From: an uncultured Oscillospiraceae bacterium
GTDB lineage: Bacteria > Bacillota > Clostridia > Oscillospirales > Oscillospiraceae
NCBI GenBank assembly: GCA_910585155.1
Contig: CAJUEC010000001.1
Location: 1-64,000, forward strand
Direction: 5' to 3'
DNA length: 64,000 bases
In this document: one piece after another, positions 24,360 to 32,419 of the stretch
How the letters are laid out: every line of letters begins with the position of its first letter
How positions within the stretch are numbered: position 1 is the stretch's first letter
Program-made: the position numbers and the translations under genes
The notes under the pieces: generated by a model
Databases searched by the model: none
What the model was told of the DNA's origin: nothing
Seen by the model: only the letters and a program-made list of their open reading frames with translations

Positions 24360-24429
24360 AAGGGTGAACCAAATTTTGGTAAAACGGAAAGTTAAACCTC
24401 GGGTCACGGACCGGAAAGGAACAGGGAAC

Positions 24430-25212
24430 ATGAGCGACAAGAAGAGGATCGTGCTGGCGGACGCTGCGGAGGAGTTCCGTCAAATGCTGGCTGATTTAAT
24501 GGAGGAGGAGGCGGACCTGACGGTGTGCGCCCAGACGGGCAGCGGTGAGGAGCTGCTCGCCCTCATCGACCGGCACAGGCCGGATGTGGTGGTCATGGAT
24601 ATGCTGCTCACCGGGATGGACGGCCTGGGCGTGCTGGAGCGGCTGGGGGAGGACCGGCCCAGGGTGCTGGTGCTGTCCGCCTTCAGCCGGCCGGCCCTGG
24701 CGGAGCAGATCTCCCGGATGGGCGGGGACTACTGTATGCTCAAGCCCTGTCAGGTGCAATCGGTGGTGGAGCGGGTCCGGCTGCTGACGTCGGCCCCCGC
24801 GCTGGAGGAGCCCCAGGGGGAGAACGCCGCCCGGGACCTTGAGCGCCAGGTGACCGCCATCATCCACGACATCGGCGTGCCCGCCCACATCAAGGGCTAC
24901 CAGTATCTGCGGGAGGCCATCGGCCTGGCCGTGGCGGATATGGATATCATCAACGCGGTGACCAAGGTATTGTACCCGGCGGTGGCCAAGAAATACGGCA
25001 CCACCGCCAGCCGGGTGGAGCGGGCCATCCGCCACGCCATCGAGGTGGCCTGGGACCGGGGAGACCTGGAGACACTGCAAAAGTATTTCGGCTACACGGT
25101 TTCCAACGCCAAGGGCAAGCCCACCAACAGCGAGTTCATCGCCATGATCGCGGACCGCATCTCCCTGGAGCGGGTCCCCGAGGTGGCCCGGGCGTCCAAA
25201 AAAGCGGTTTGA
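24430..25212 (+). CDS. spo0A: stage 0 sporulation protein A (master regulator)
   Basis: A 260-residue response regulator that commits the cell to sporulation. The receiver has VLADAAEEF in place of the usual DD motif (one acidic residue, Asp11, remains of the pair), VVVMDMLLTGMDG with the phosphoacceptor Asp near 56, and the conserved Lys in MLKPC. The DNA-binding domain begins IIHDIGVPAHIKGYQYLREAI and contains GTTASRVERAIRHAIEVAW, the Spo0A recognition helix region. The start ATG at 24430 follows GGAAAGGAACAGGGAAC. Paired 0A boxes upstream suggest autoregulation. A strong terminator follows. Confidence 0.97.
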   Translation: MSDKKRIVLADAAEEFRQMLADLMEEEADLTVCAQTGSGEELLALIDRHRPDVVVMDMLLTGMDGLGVLERLGEDRPRVLVLSAFSRPALAEQISRMGGDYCMLKPCQVQSVVERVRLLTSAPALEEPQGENAARDLERQVTAIIHDIGVPAHIKGYQYLREAIGLAVADMDIINAVTKVLYPAVAKKYGTTASRVERAIRHAIEVAWDRGDLETLQKYFGYTVSNAKGKPTNSEFIAMIADRISLERVPEVARASKKAV

Positions 25213-25224
25213 CAGGCAAGCTTG

Positions 25225-25260
25225 AGCGCCGCCCGGACATAGTCCGGGCGGCGCTTTCTC
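25225..25260 (+). terminator. spo0A terminator
   Basis: A 14-bp perfect stem (25225-25238 with 25242-25255), loop ATA, followed by TTCTC. Confidence 0.85.
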
Positions 25261-25424
25261 AGAGCCTGTTTCATATCTCGAAGAATGCCAGTTGACGAGG
25301 GAATTTTTACGTCAGGCGAGGCGGGATTTCGCAGGAATAATGGTGTTTATTTCAAAAAATCACAACGAAGCATGGCGGAAAAAGACCCGCCAAATGGCGT
25401 TTTGAGAGATGTTAAACAGGCTCT
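25261..25424. mobile_element. MITE-like repeat, copy 1
   Basis: A 164-bp element with inverted ends AGAGCCTGTTT/AAACAGGCTCT. It is close to identical, in inverse orientation, to the copy at 45587-45749 (about nine in ten bases by eye). It encodes no protein. Its outer base forms the final A of the ahcY TGA stop. Confidence 0.85.
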
Positions 25425-26668
25425 CAGGCATTGGAGCTGTTGATGTAGGCCTCCTGCTCGGGGGTGAGCTTGTCGATGGTCAGCCCCAGGGCGGCCAGCT
25501 TGGCCCAGCCGATCTGGTCGTCGATCTCGGCGGGGATTTCGTAGAGCTTTTTCTCCAGCGTCCCCTTGTGCTTGGCCACCCACTCGGCGGCCAGGGCCTG
25601 GACGGAGAAGGACATGTCCATGATCTCCGCGGGGTGGCCGTTGCCACCCGCCAGGTTCACCAGACGGCCCTCCGCCAGCACGTTGAGCACCTTGCCGTCC
25701 GCCAGCTGGTAGCCGGTGATGCCCTCCCGCTGCTCCCACTTGTCCACGGCGTGCCCCTCCAGCCAGCCCACATCCACCTCACAGTCGAAGTGGCCCGCGT
25801 TGGACAGCAGGGCGCCCTGCTTCATCAGGGCGAAGTGGGCGGGGGTGATCACGTCCTTGCAGCCGGTGACGGTGACGAACACGTCCCCCAGGGGGGCGGC
25901 CTCCGCCATGGTCATCACCCGGAAGCCGTTCATGGTGGCGTCCAGGGCCTTGAAGGGGTCGATCTCGGTGACGATCACATTGGCGCCCATGCCCGCGGCC
26001 CGCAGGGCCACGCCGGAGCCGCACCAGCCGTACCCGGCCACCACCACCGTCTTGCCCGCCACCACCAGGTTGGTCATGTGCATGATGGCGTCCCAGACGG
26101 ACTGGCCGGTGCCGTACTTGTTGTCGTAGTAGTGCTTGGCCTTGGCGTCGTTCACCGCCATCATGGGGCAGGGCAGGGTGCCCTCCCGCTCCCGGGCCTT
26201 CAGGCGGAGGATGCCGGTGGTGGTCTCCTCGCAGCCGCCCAGCAGGCAGCCGGCGTACTGGGCGCACTTGCCCGAGAGCAGGTTCACCAGGTCGCCGCCG
26301 TCGTCGATGACGATGTGGGGGCGGCACTTCAGGGTCTCGATCAAGTGGGCCTCGTACTCCTCCGGGGTGGAGCCGTGCCAGGCGAACACCTCCACCCCCC
26401 GCTCCGCCACGGCGGCGGCCACGTCATCCTGGGTGGACAGGGGGTTGGAGCCGGTGAGATAGACCTGGGCCCCGCCGGCCTTCATCACCAGGGCCAGGTT
26501 GGCGGTTTTGGCCTCCAGGTGGACGGAGACGGCGACCCGCATTCCGGCGAAGGGCTGTTCCTTCAAAAAGCGGGCCTCGATTTGGGACAGGGCGGGCATG
26601 TGGCTGCGCACCCAGTCGATCTTGCGGTGGCCGGAGGGGGCCAGGGCGGGGTCCCGGAGAATGCTCAT
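25424..26668 (-). CDS. ahcY: adenosylhomocysteinase (S-adenosylhomocysteine hydrolase)
   Basis: A 414-residue NAD-dependent enzyme that splits S-adenosylhomocysteine to adenosine and homocysteine, regenerating the methyl cycle. Conserved segments include HLEAKTANL, STQDDVAAA, GGCEETTTGI, NDAKAKHYYDNKYGTGQS, the Rossmann motif VAGYGWCGSGVA, NAGHFDCEVD and the C-terminal NLAGGNGHPAEIMDMSF. Length fits the shorter prokaryotic form. It is monocistronic, with a good promoter at 26708-26736 and a MITE-like element touching its stop codon. No SAH riboswitch was recognised in the short leader. Confidence 0.97.
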   Translation of the reverse strand: MSILRDPALAPSGHRKIDWVRSHMPALSQIEARFLKEQPFAGMRVAVSVHLEAKTANLALVMKAGGAQVYLTGSNPLSTQDDVAAAVAERGVEVFAWHGSTPEEYEAHLIETLKCRPHIVIDDGGDLVNLLSGKCAQYAGCLLGGCEETTTGILRLKAREREGTLPCPMMAVNDAKAKHYYDNKYGTGQSVWDAIMHMTNLVVAGKTVVVAGYGWCGSGVALRAAGMGANVIVTEIDPFKALDATMNGFRVMTMAEAAPLGDVFVTVTGCKDVITPAHFALMKQGALLSNAGHFDCEVDVGWLEGHAVDKWEQREGITGYQLADGKVLNVLAEGRLVNLAGGNGHPAEIMDMSFSVQALAAEWVAKHKGTLEKKLYEIPAEIDDQIGWAKLAALGLTIDKLTPEQEAYINSSNA

Positions 26669-26707
26669 AAGTAATACTCCCTTTCAGGCGGTAATTTTGG
26701 CAAGCCC

Positions 26708-26736
26708 AGTATAGCATAGGGCGGGGGCGTTTTCAA
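26708..26736 (-). promoter_or_regulatory. sigma-A promoter of ahcY
   Basis: Minus strand: TTGAAA (26736-26731), a 17-bp gap, TATACT (26713-26708). Confidence 0.8.
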
Positions 26737-26769
26737 GCGGGGCGGTTTGCCTGAGATAGCGGGCGCCTG

Positions 26770-27102
26770 TCAGCGGAAATGCGTCCGCTCCTTGTACAGA
26801 AGCAGCCAGGAGAGCGCATAGCTGACGCCAACGGCGGTCATAAGAAGACAGGGGACTGGATCGTGTCCGCGGTATAGATATCCGGCAAGGAGAAAAATGC
26901 CAAGCACGCCCAGTACTGCGGATAAAAGCGAAAGCACTCCAAATACAATATAGGCCCATTTTTTTCGCCTATAAATGAAGAACCACAAAACGAGGGTCAA
27001 TACCAGAGGCGCGCCGGCCGCGCCCCTGGGGATCAAAATGATCTTGTCGATCAGCACGATCAAGAGATTGAACGCGGCAATGATACAAATTTTCTGATTC
27101 AT
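26770..27102 (-). CDS. small membrane protein of unknown function
   Basis: A 110-residue protein starting MNQKICIIAAF with four probable membrane segments, of which one hydrophobic stretch spans about residues 55-77. No family is recognised. Base composition is visibly less GC-rich than the neighbours, which may mean recent acquisition. The ribosome site is weak (GGGGGA, 7 bases before ATG). A GC-rich repeat lies just upstream, between it and pncB. The longer upstream frame is translated repeat and is not part of the gene. Confidence 0.65.
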   Translation of the reverse strand: MNQKICIIAAFNLLIVLIDKIILIPRGAAGAPLVLTLVLWFFIYRRKKWAYIVFGVLSLLSAVLGVLGIFLLAGYLYRGHDPVPCLLMTAVGVSYALSWLLLYKERTHFR

Positions 27103-27135
27103 CGTTGTTTCCCCCATAATCTGCCGGTTTCTCAA

Positions 27136-27277
27136 TGCTTCTCGGCTGTCACGCTTCGCCTGTTCGCGGCGCGCGGCTTCCCTCCGACTCGGGCAAAGCC
27201 CAGACCCACCCTGCGGGCCCTGGGCGTTTGCCCTCGCTCCAGTCCATCCGCGCGGCTCACGACGGCTCAGCGCTTCT
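27136..27277. repeat. GC-rich dispersed repeat at the 3' end of pncB
   Basis: About 142 bp similar to 73-205: both share the GCGCGGCTTCCCTCCG block, the TTTGCCCTCGCT block, GTCCATCCGCG and the final CGCTTCT. It overlaps the last codons of pncB, where AGAAGCGCTGAGCC encodes the final Lys-Arg and the TGA stop. It is the same kind of 3'-end position as the copy at gpr. Confidence 0.75.
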
Positions 27278-28697
27278 CCGCCAGCAGCTGCGCCCGCACG
27301 TCCCACAGCTTCTGGGACAGGTCCACGTAGTAATTGTGGGGGTACTCGAACCGCTTCACCTCGTCCCACAGGCTGTCCACCTCCCGCTGGCAGTGGTTCC
27401 GGGACTCCTGGATGGTGGGTACCTGGTAGACCAGCTCCCCGCCCCGGAAGATGGGCACCAGCAGAGGCCGGGCGGTGAAGTCGGACACGGTCTTGCGCTT
27501 CCAGGTGGCCTCCGGGTCGAACAGCTCCAGGGGCTGGGTGAAGTCGGGCTGCTCGTCGTGGACGCAGATATAGTCGGCCATGGCCTTGCCGGTGGCGTTC
27601 TCAAACAGGCGGTACACCTTCTTGAAGTGGGGGAGGGTGACCTTCCCGGCGTTTTCGCTGATTTTGATCTTGGGGGTGAGCCCGCCGCGTTCGTCTTCGA
27701 TGGCGGCCAGCTTGTACACCCCGCCGAACACCGGCTCGCTCTTGGAGGTGATCAGCCGCTCGCCCACGCCGAAGGCGTCGATCCGCGCGCCCTGGGTGAT
27801 GAGGTCCCGGATGATGTACTCGTCCAGGGAGTTGGAGGCGATGATCTTGATGTCGGGCAGGCCGGCGCTGTCCAGCATGTTCCGGGCCTGCTTGGACAGG
27901 TAGGTGAGATCCCCCGAGTCGATGCGGACGCCGCCGGAGGTGATGCCCAGCTCCTGGAATACCCGGATGGCGTTGGGTATGCCGGAATGGAGGACGCTGT
28001 AGGTGTCCACCAACAGGGTGGCGGCGCGGGGGTACACCTGGCAGTAGGTCTTGAAGGCGGTGTACTCGTCGGGGAACATCTGCACCCAGGAGTGGGCCAT
28101 GGTGCCGGTGGCGGGGGTGCCGAACAGCTCGTCGGCCATGGCGCAGGCGGTGCCTCCCGCCCCGGCGATATAGCTGGCCCGGGCGCCCAGCACCGCGCCG
28201 TCCGCCCCCTGGGCCCGGCGGGAGCCGAATTCGGACACCGGCCGGCCCTGGGCGGCCCGGACGATGCGGTTGGATTTGGTGGCGATGAGGGACTGGTGAT
28301 TCAGGGCCAGCAGGAGATAGGTCTCCACAAACTGGGCCTGGATGGCGGGGGCCCGGACGGTGAGGATGGGCTCCCGGGGGAAGATGGGGGTGCCCTCGGG
28401 CACGGCCCAGATGTCGCCGGTGAAGCGGAAGCCGCGCAGGTAGTCCAGGAACTCGGGGGCGAAGCAGCCCTTGCCCCGCAGGTACTCGATGTCCTCCTCA
28501 TCAAAGCGGAGGTCCTGGATGTAGCGGATCACCTGCTCCAGCCCCGCCGCGATGGCGAAGCCGCCGCCGTCCGGGACGCTGCGGAAAAACACGTCGAAAT
28601 AGCAGACGCGCTCCCCCATGCCGGTCTGGAAATAGCCGTTGCCCATGGTCAGCTCGTAGAAATCGAACAGCATAGTATAATTGACATCGTGCCTCAT
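27267..28697 (-). CDS. pncB: nicotinate phosphoribosyltransferase
   Basis: A 476-residue enzyme joining nicotinate to PRPP in NAD salvage. Typical segments are LFDFYELTMGNGYF near the N-terminus, EFGSRRAQGADGA, GTMAHSWVQMF with the His region, LVDTYSVLHSGIPNAI, GVRIDSGDL and GVGERLITS. The ATG at 28697 has AGGAGGG 10 bases upstream; earlier in-frame ATGs fall before that site. The promoter carries a CTGTCTTGACAG palindrome between -35 and -10, probably a repressor operator. The C-terminus runs into the GC-rich repeat. Confidence 0.96.
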   Translation of the reverse strand: MRHDVNYTMLFDFYELTMGNGYFQTGMGERVCYFDVFFRSVPDGGGFAIAAGLEQVIRYIQDLRFDEEDIEYLRGKGCFAPEFLDYLRGFRFTGDIWAVPEGTPIFPREPILTVRAPAIQAQFVETYLLLALNHQSLIATKSNRIVRAAQGRPVSEFGSRRAQGADGAVLGARASYIAGAGGTACAMADELFGTPATGTMAHSWVQMFPDEYTAFKTYCQVYPRAATLLVDTYSVLHSGIPNAIRVFQELGITSGGVRIDSGDLTYLSKQARNMLDSAGLPDIKIIASNSLDEYIIRDLITQGARIDAFGVGERLITSKSEPVFGGVYKLAAIEDERGGLTPKIKISENAGKVTLPHFKKVYRLFENATGKAMADYICVHDEQPDFTQPLELFDPEATWKRKTVSDFTARPLLVPIFRGGELVYQVPTIQESRNHCQREVDSLWDEVKRFEYPHNYYVDLSQKLWDVRAQLLAEKR

Positions 28698-28731
28698 GGC
28701 GGAGAATCCCTCCTGTGTCATTGTTGGGACC

Positions 28732-28760
28732 ATTATATGCTGTCTTGACAGTAAATGCAA
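28732..28760 (-). promoter_or_regulatory. pncB promoter with an operator-like palindrome
   Basis: Minus strand: TTGCAT (28760-28755), a 17-bp gap, TATAAT (28737-28732). The palindrome CTGTCTTGACAG (28740-28751) occupies the spacer, the position expected for a repressor site. A NiaR-type nicotinate repressor is my guess, from memory of TGTC-TTGACA-like NiaR motifs. Confidence 0.7.
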
Positions 28761-28806
28761 ATGTAATTTTCCCGCGGGGCGGGAAAGCGTGCCTGGGCGG
28801 ACGGGA

Positions 28807-28840
28807 ACAGCCTCTGATTCCCTGGGAAATCAGAGGCTGT
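28807..28840. terminator. hairpin downstream of the chemoreceptor gene
   Basis: ACAGCCTCTGATT (28807-28819) and its exact complement (28828-28840) with an 8-base loop. Only a short T-run follows on the minus strand, so it may be a weak terminator or a stability element. Confidence 0.5.
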
Positions 28841-28875
28841 CCTGCCGCCGGCGGAAAAGGGCCCGTCCAGGCAGT

Positions 28876-28900
28876 GTTTGAGGTTGTGAGTACAGGGGCT
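28876..28900. mobile_element. solitary end of a MITE-like element at a stop codon
   Basis: GTTTGAGGTTGTGAGTACAG followed by GGGCT matches, in inverse orientation, the left end of the element at 44977-45138 with four mismatches in 25. Its terminal base forms the last A of the chemoreceptor TAA stop. The rest of the element is missing. Confidence 0.6.
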
Positions 28901-30933
28901 TAAAGCGACCCGATCTGGAACCGGCCGATCAGGCCGTTCAGCGTCCTGGCCTGGCCGGACAGCTCCTTGGACACGCAGGCGCTTTTCTCAGCGGCGGCGG
29001 AGTTGGCCTGGACCACGCTGGAGATCTCCTTGATGCCGTTTTCCACCAGCACGATCATCTCAGACTGCTGGACGCTGGCGGCGGCAATCTCGTCCATCAG
29101 GGCCTTGATGGAGGCGATGCAGTCGTTGATGAGCTGCATGGCGGAGACCGCCTGGTCGGTGGACTCCGTCCCCGTCTTCACGTCCTGAATGGAGCGGTTG
29201 ATGAGGCTGTTGGTGTTCTGGGCGGCCTGGGCGGACTTGGCGGCCAGGGTGCGCACCTCGTCGGCCACCACGGAGAAGCCCTTACCGGCGCTCCCGGCCC
29301 GGGCGGCCTCCACCGCGGCGTTCAGCGCCAGAATGTTGGTCTGGAAGGCGATGTCCTCAATGGTCTTGATGATGGTGCCGATCTGGGTGGAGGACTGGTC
29401 GATGTTGTGGGTGGCGGTGAGTAGCTGCTCCATCTTGGTGTCCGCCTGGGCGGCGTAGCCGGTGGCCTGACCCACCAGCTGGGTGGCGCTGCCGCAGCGC
29501 ACGGTGCTGGTCTGAATCTGCGCGGTGATATCGGTCACGTGGGACACCAGGGCGCTGATGGAGGCCGCCTGCTCCATGGTGCCCTGGGACAGGGCCTGGG
29601 CCCCGGAGGAAACCCGGTCCGCGCTGGCGTCCACCTGGCCCGCCACCTGGGAGATGTCCCGGATTACGCCGGTCAGGTTGGCGCGAATGGACTTCAGGCT
29701 GGCGGACAGGGCCTGGAAGTCGCCGATGTACAGCGCCTGGTTTTTCTCCACGTCCACGGTGAAGTCGCCGTCCGCCATCTGGCCCAGGATGCGGCTCACG
29801 TCGTCGATGGTCTCCCGCAGGGTGCCGCACACCCGGTGGGTGGTCTGGGCGATCATGCCGATCTCATCCGACCGGCCGTAAAAAACCTCCAGCTCCTGGT
29901 CGGCGGACAGGTTCAGGTCCCCCAGCCGGCCAATGGCCCGCTCCACCGCCATGAGCTCCCGGCCCTCCCGGCGCAGGATCAGCAGGGTAACCAGGGTGAC
30001 GGCGATGCCCATGGCGGCGCACAGCACGCCCACCAGCACCCGCACCGCAGTCACCGCGCCGTAGACCTGGGCGGCGTTGTTGCGCACCATAAAGACCCAG
30101 CCCCGGTCCTTTAAGTACTGGTAGACCACCAGCTGGTTGACCCCCTCCCCGTCCCGGTAGGAGTGGGTGTTGGCCTGGGTGCTGCCGTCCGCCCGAATGC
30201 GCTGGAGAATCTCCTGGTAGCCGGTGTCGGTGGTCTCGGTGTTCAGCAGCTCGTCGCTCTCATGGTAGAGGTACACGCCGGTGTCCACGTTCAAAAATAC
30301 ATATTCGCTGTTGGGCAGGCCCTTGATGTTCAGATTCAGCAGGGCGTCCATGAGGCGGCTGGCGTAGACCCCCGCCCCCACATAGCCGATGCACCGCCCG
30401 TTCTCAAAAATGGGGCTGTACATGGACAGGATCATGCTGCCGGTGCCGGGGGATTTCATGATCCCCAGGTTGGTCAGCTCCTGGGTGGCCAGAATGGTGT
30501 CTTGAAAGGATTTCAGGGAGTCCCCCGTCCGGGTGGTGATGCCGATGGCCCCCTGGGAGGTGTGGGTGAGCACGTGGGTGTCCGGGGTGGCGATGTACAA
30601 GCCCTCAAAAATGCCCTTGAGGCCGGCGAACTCCTCGGTGTATTTCTGGGCCCGGGCCAGAAGGTCGGGGTCTTCCGGGTCCGTCAAAAGCTCTCGGACC
30701 TCGCGGCTCAGGGCAAAAGCGGCCACGTACTCCTCAGCCGAGGTCACGTATTCATCAATAATGGAGGCTCTGGACTCCACCGCGTCGGTCATCTGGTTGG
30801 TGATGTCGTTTTTGACCATGGACGCGGTGTTGGTGGACACGATGATCCACAGCAGCAGCATTCCGGCGATGGTGATGCCTGTGGTGATAATGCCAATGCG
30901 CGATGCGAGCTTTTTGTTTACCAAGAACTTCAT
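28900..30933 (-). CDS. methyl-accepting chemotaxis protein
   Basis: A 677-residue transducer. Membrane segment 1 is about 13-34, the extracellular Cache-like sensor about 45-290 (GYVGAGVYASRL, GVYLYHESDELL), membrane segment 2 about 295-320, HAMP after it, and the signalling domain from about 400 with the canonical hairpin tip EDIAFQTNILALNAAVEAAR and GKGFSVVADEVRTLA. It passes ligand signals to CheA/CheW in the cytoplasm. GGAGG lies 7 bases before the ATG at 30933; the ATG two codons upstream is too close to it. No other chemotaxis gene is in the window. The ligand is unknown; Cache sensors often bind amino acids or carboxylates. Confidence 0.94.
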   Translation of the reverse strand: MKFLVNKKLASRIGIITTGITIAGMLLLWIIVSTNTASMVKNDITNQMTDAVESRASIIDEYVTSAEEYVAAFALSREVRELLTDPEDPDLLARAQKYTEEFAGLKGIFEGLYIATPDTHVLTHTSQGAIGITTRTGDSLKSFQDTILATQELTNLGIMKSPGTGSMILSMYSPIFENGRCIGYVGAGVYASRLMDALLNLNIKGLPNSEYVFLNVDTGVYLYHESDELLNTETTDTGYQEILQRIRADGSTQANTHSYRDGEGVNQLVVYQYLKDRGWVFMVRNNAAQVYGAVTAVRVLVGVLCAAMGIAVTLVTLLILRREGRELMAVERAIGRLGDLNLSADQELEVFYGRSDEIGMIAQTTHRVCGTLRETIDDVSRILGQMADGDFTVDVEKNQALYIGDFQALSASLKSIRANLTGVIRDISQVAGQVDASADRVSSGAQALSQGTMEQAASISALVSHVTDITAQIQTSTVRCGSATQLVGQATGYAAQADTKMEQLLTATHNIDQSSTQIGTIIKTIEDIAFQTNILALNAAVEAARAGSAGKGFSVVADEVRTLAAKSAQAAQNTNSLINRSIQDVKTGTESTDQAVSAMQLINDCIASIKALMDEIAAASVQQSEMIVLVENGIKEISSVVQANSAAAEKSACVSKELSGQARTLNGLIGRFQIGSL

Positions 30934-31032
30934 AAACATTCCTCCGCAAAAAGGTTTTGGGACATACCCTTCCGGCCGCGCCTGCGGGCCCGCCTGGGCG
31001 GGCAAGCTCCGGACAGAGGAGAATAATTTTTT

Positions 31033-31061
31033 ATTATAGCACGATCCATCCGGGATGTCGA
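31033..31061 (-). promoter_or_regulatory. promoter of the chemoreceptor gene
   Basis: Minus strand: TCGACA (31061-31056), a 17-bp gap, TATAAT (31038-31033). Confidence 0.65.
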
Positions 31062-31127
31062 GAGATGACCGCATAAATTAGGCGGGGCAGGCGGCCTGCC
31101 AGTTTCGGCGGGACAGCCGTTTGGGGC

Positions 31128-31156
31128 TTGCATTTTGGGCGGTCTTGGGTTAAAAT
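31128..31156 (+). promoter_or_regulatory. promoter of the DUF4317 gene
   Basis: TTGCAT (31128-31133), a 17-bp gap, TAAAAT (31151-31156). Confidence 0.7.
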
Positions 31157-31218
31157 GGGAACCGATGTTCTAAAAAGCCGCGGAGACGCGGAAAATCCAA
31201 CTGACAGTGAGGTACGCC

Positions 31219-32352
31219 ATGAATCAAAAGGAAATCAGTGAGTTGAAGCGCCGCTTCCGCCCGGACAAAAGCGCCATCGGGCGCATCTACGGCTGCTATG
31301 TGGGGGGGAGCCGGGAGGTCATCTCCGACATCGACGAGTCCCTGGCCCTCATGCCCCTAGAGGAGGCGGAGAAATATCTGGGCCTGCTGAAAAAGGCCCT
31401 CTCGGGCTCCCTGGGGAAAAACCTGATCGACATCGTGTTCTCCACCCGGCAGGTGGCGGACAGCGATGAGCACCGCCTGCTGATGCGCCTGCGGGACTCC
31501 GGACTGAAGGACGGCCAGGCGCGGCAGGAGTTCTATCAGAAGGTGATTGCCTCCCTTGACATGGGGGAGAGCAGCTACCTCATCCTGCTGGCCCACGACG
31601 CCTACGACGTGCCCTACCGGGGCAGGGACGGCGAGGACCAGGCGGACGCCTCCGACCAGGTGTTCTCCTACATCGTATGCTGCGTCTGCCCGGTGAAGGA
31701 CGGAAAGCTGGAGCTGGGCTACTGCCCCGGGGAGAACGAGTTCCACAACTACGCCCCCTGCCAGATCGTCTCGCCGCCGGAGCTGGGCTTCCTGTTCCCC
31801 GCCTTTGACGACCGGGCGGCCAACCTCTACAACGCCCTGGCCTACGCCCGCAAGCCGGACGAGCTGCATCAGGAGTTTCTGGACGCCGTCTTCCACACCG
31901 AGCCGCCCATGTCGGCGGGAGAGCAGCGGGAGGCCTTCCAGACCGCCCTCAGCGAGGGGCTGGAGGGGGCCTGCGGCCTGGAGGTGGTGCAGGCCGTCCA
32001 CGAGCGGCTGACCGCCCGGATCGAGCAGCACCGGGAGAGCCGGGACCCGGAGCCCCTCACCGTCACCGCCCAGGAGATCGGCGGCATCCTGCGGGAGTGC
32101 GGCGCGGATGAGAAGCAGGTGGCGGCCTTCTGCGGCAAGTGCGGGGAGCGGTTTGGCGAGGGGGCGGCCCTCAGCCCCGCCAACCTCATCGAGAGCCGGC
32201 GGTTTGAGATCAAGACCCCGGACGCCACCATCTCGGTGGACCCGGAGCACAGCTATCTGGTGGAGACCCGGACCATCGACGGCCGGCGGTATCTCCTGAT
32301 CCCCGCCGGCGAGGGGGTGGAGGTCAACGGCCTGAGCGTGGACTGGACATAG
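31219..32352 (+). CDS. DUF4317 family protein
   Basis: A 377-residue soluble protein typical of clostridial DUF4317: it opens with NQKEISELKRRFRPDKSAIGRIYGCYV and contains FSYIVCCVCPVKDGKLELGY and FPAFDDRAANLYNALAYA. No catalytic motif or function is known to me. The ATG at 31219 has GAGG 7 bases upstream; the GTG at 31207 lacks a site. It is monocistronic with its own promoter and a clear terminator. Confidence 0.85.
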   Translation: MNQKEISELKRRFRPDKSAIGRIYGCYVGGSREVISDIDESLALMPLEEAEKYLGLLKKALSGSLGKNLIDIVFSTRQVADSDEHRLLMRLRDSGLKDGQARQEFYQKVIASLDMGESSYLILLAHDAYDVPYRGRDGEDQADASDQVFSYIVCCVCPVKDGKLELGYCPGENEFHNYAPCQIVSPPELGFLFPAFDDRAANLYNALAYARKPDELHQEFLDAVFHTEPPMSAGEQREAFQTALSEGLEGACGLEVVQAVHERLTARIEQHRESRDPEPLTVTAQEIGGILRECGADEKQVAAFCGKCGERFGEGAALSPANLIESRRFEIKTPDATISVDPEHSYLVETRTIDGRRYLLIPAGEGVEVNGLSVDWT

Positions 32353-32365
32353 GGAACCGGGCGAA

Positions 32366-32400
32366 AAGCGGCGCTGAAATCTGAGATTTCAGCGCCGCTT
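32366..32400 (+). terminator. terminator after the DUF4317 gene
   Basis: A perfect 16-bp stem (32366-32381 with 32385-32400), loop TGA, followed by CTGTGCTGTTTT. It can also stop minus-strand transcription from the kinase at 32420. Confidence 0.8.
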
Positions 32401-32419
32401 CTGTGCTGTTTTGGGGCCG

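Noticed and set aside
26669..26769. S-adenosylhomocysteine riboswitch before ahcY
   Set aside because: The leader between the promoter and the ATG is about 30-40 bases, too short for this riboswitch.
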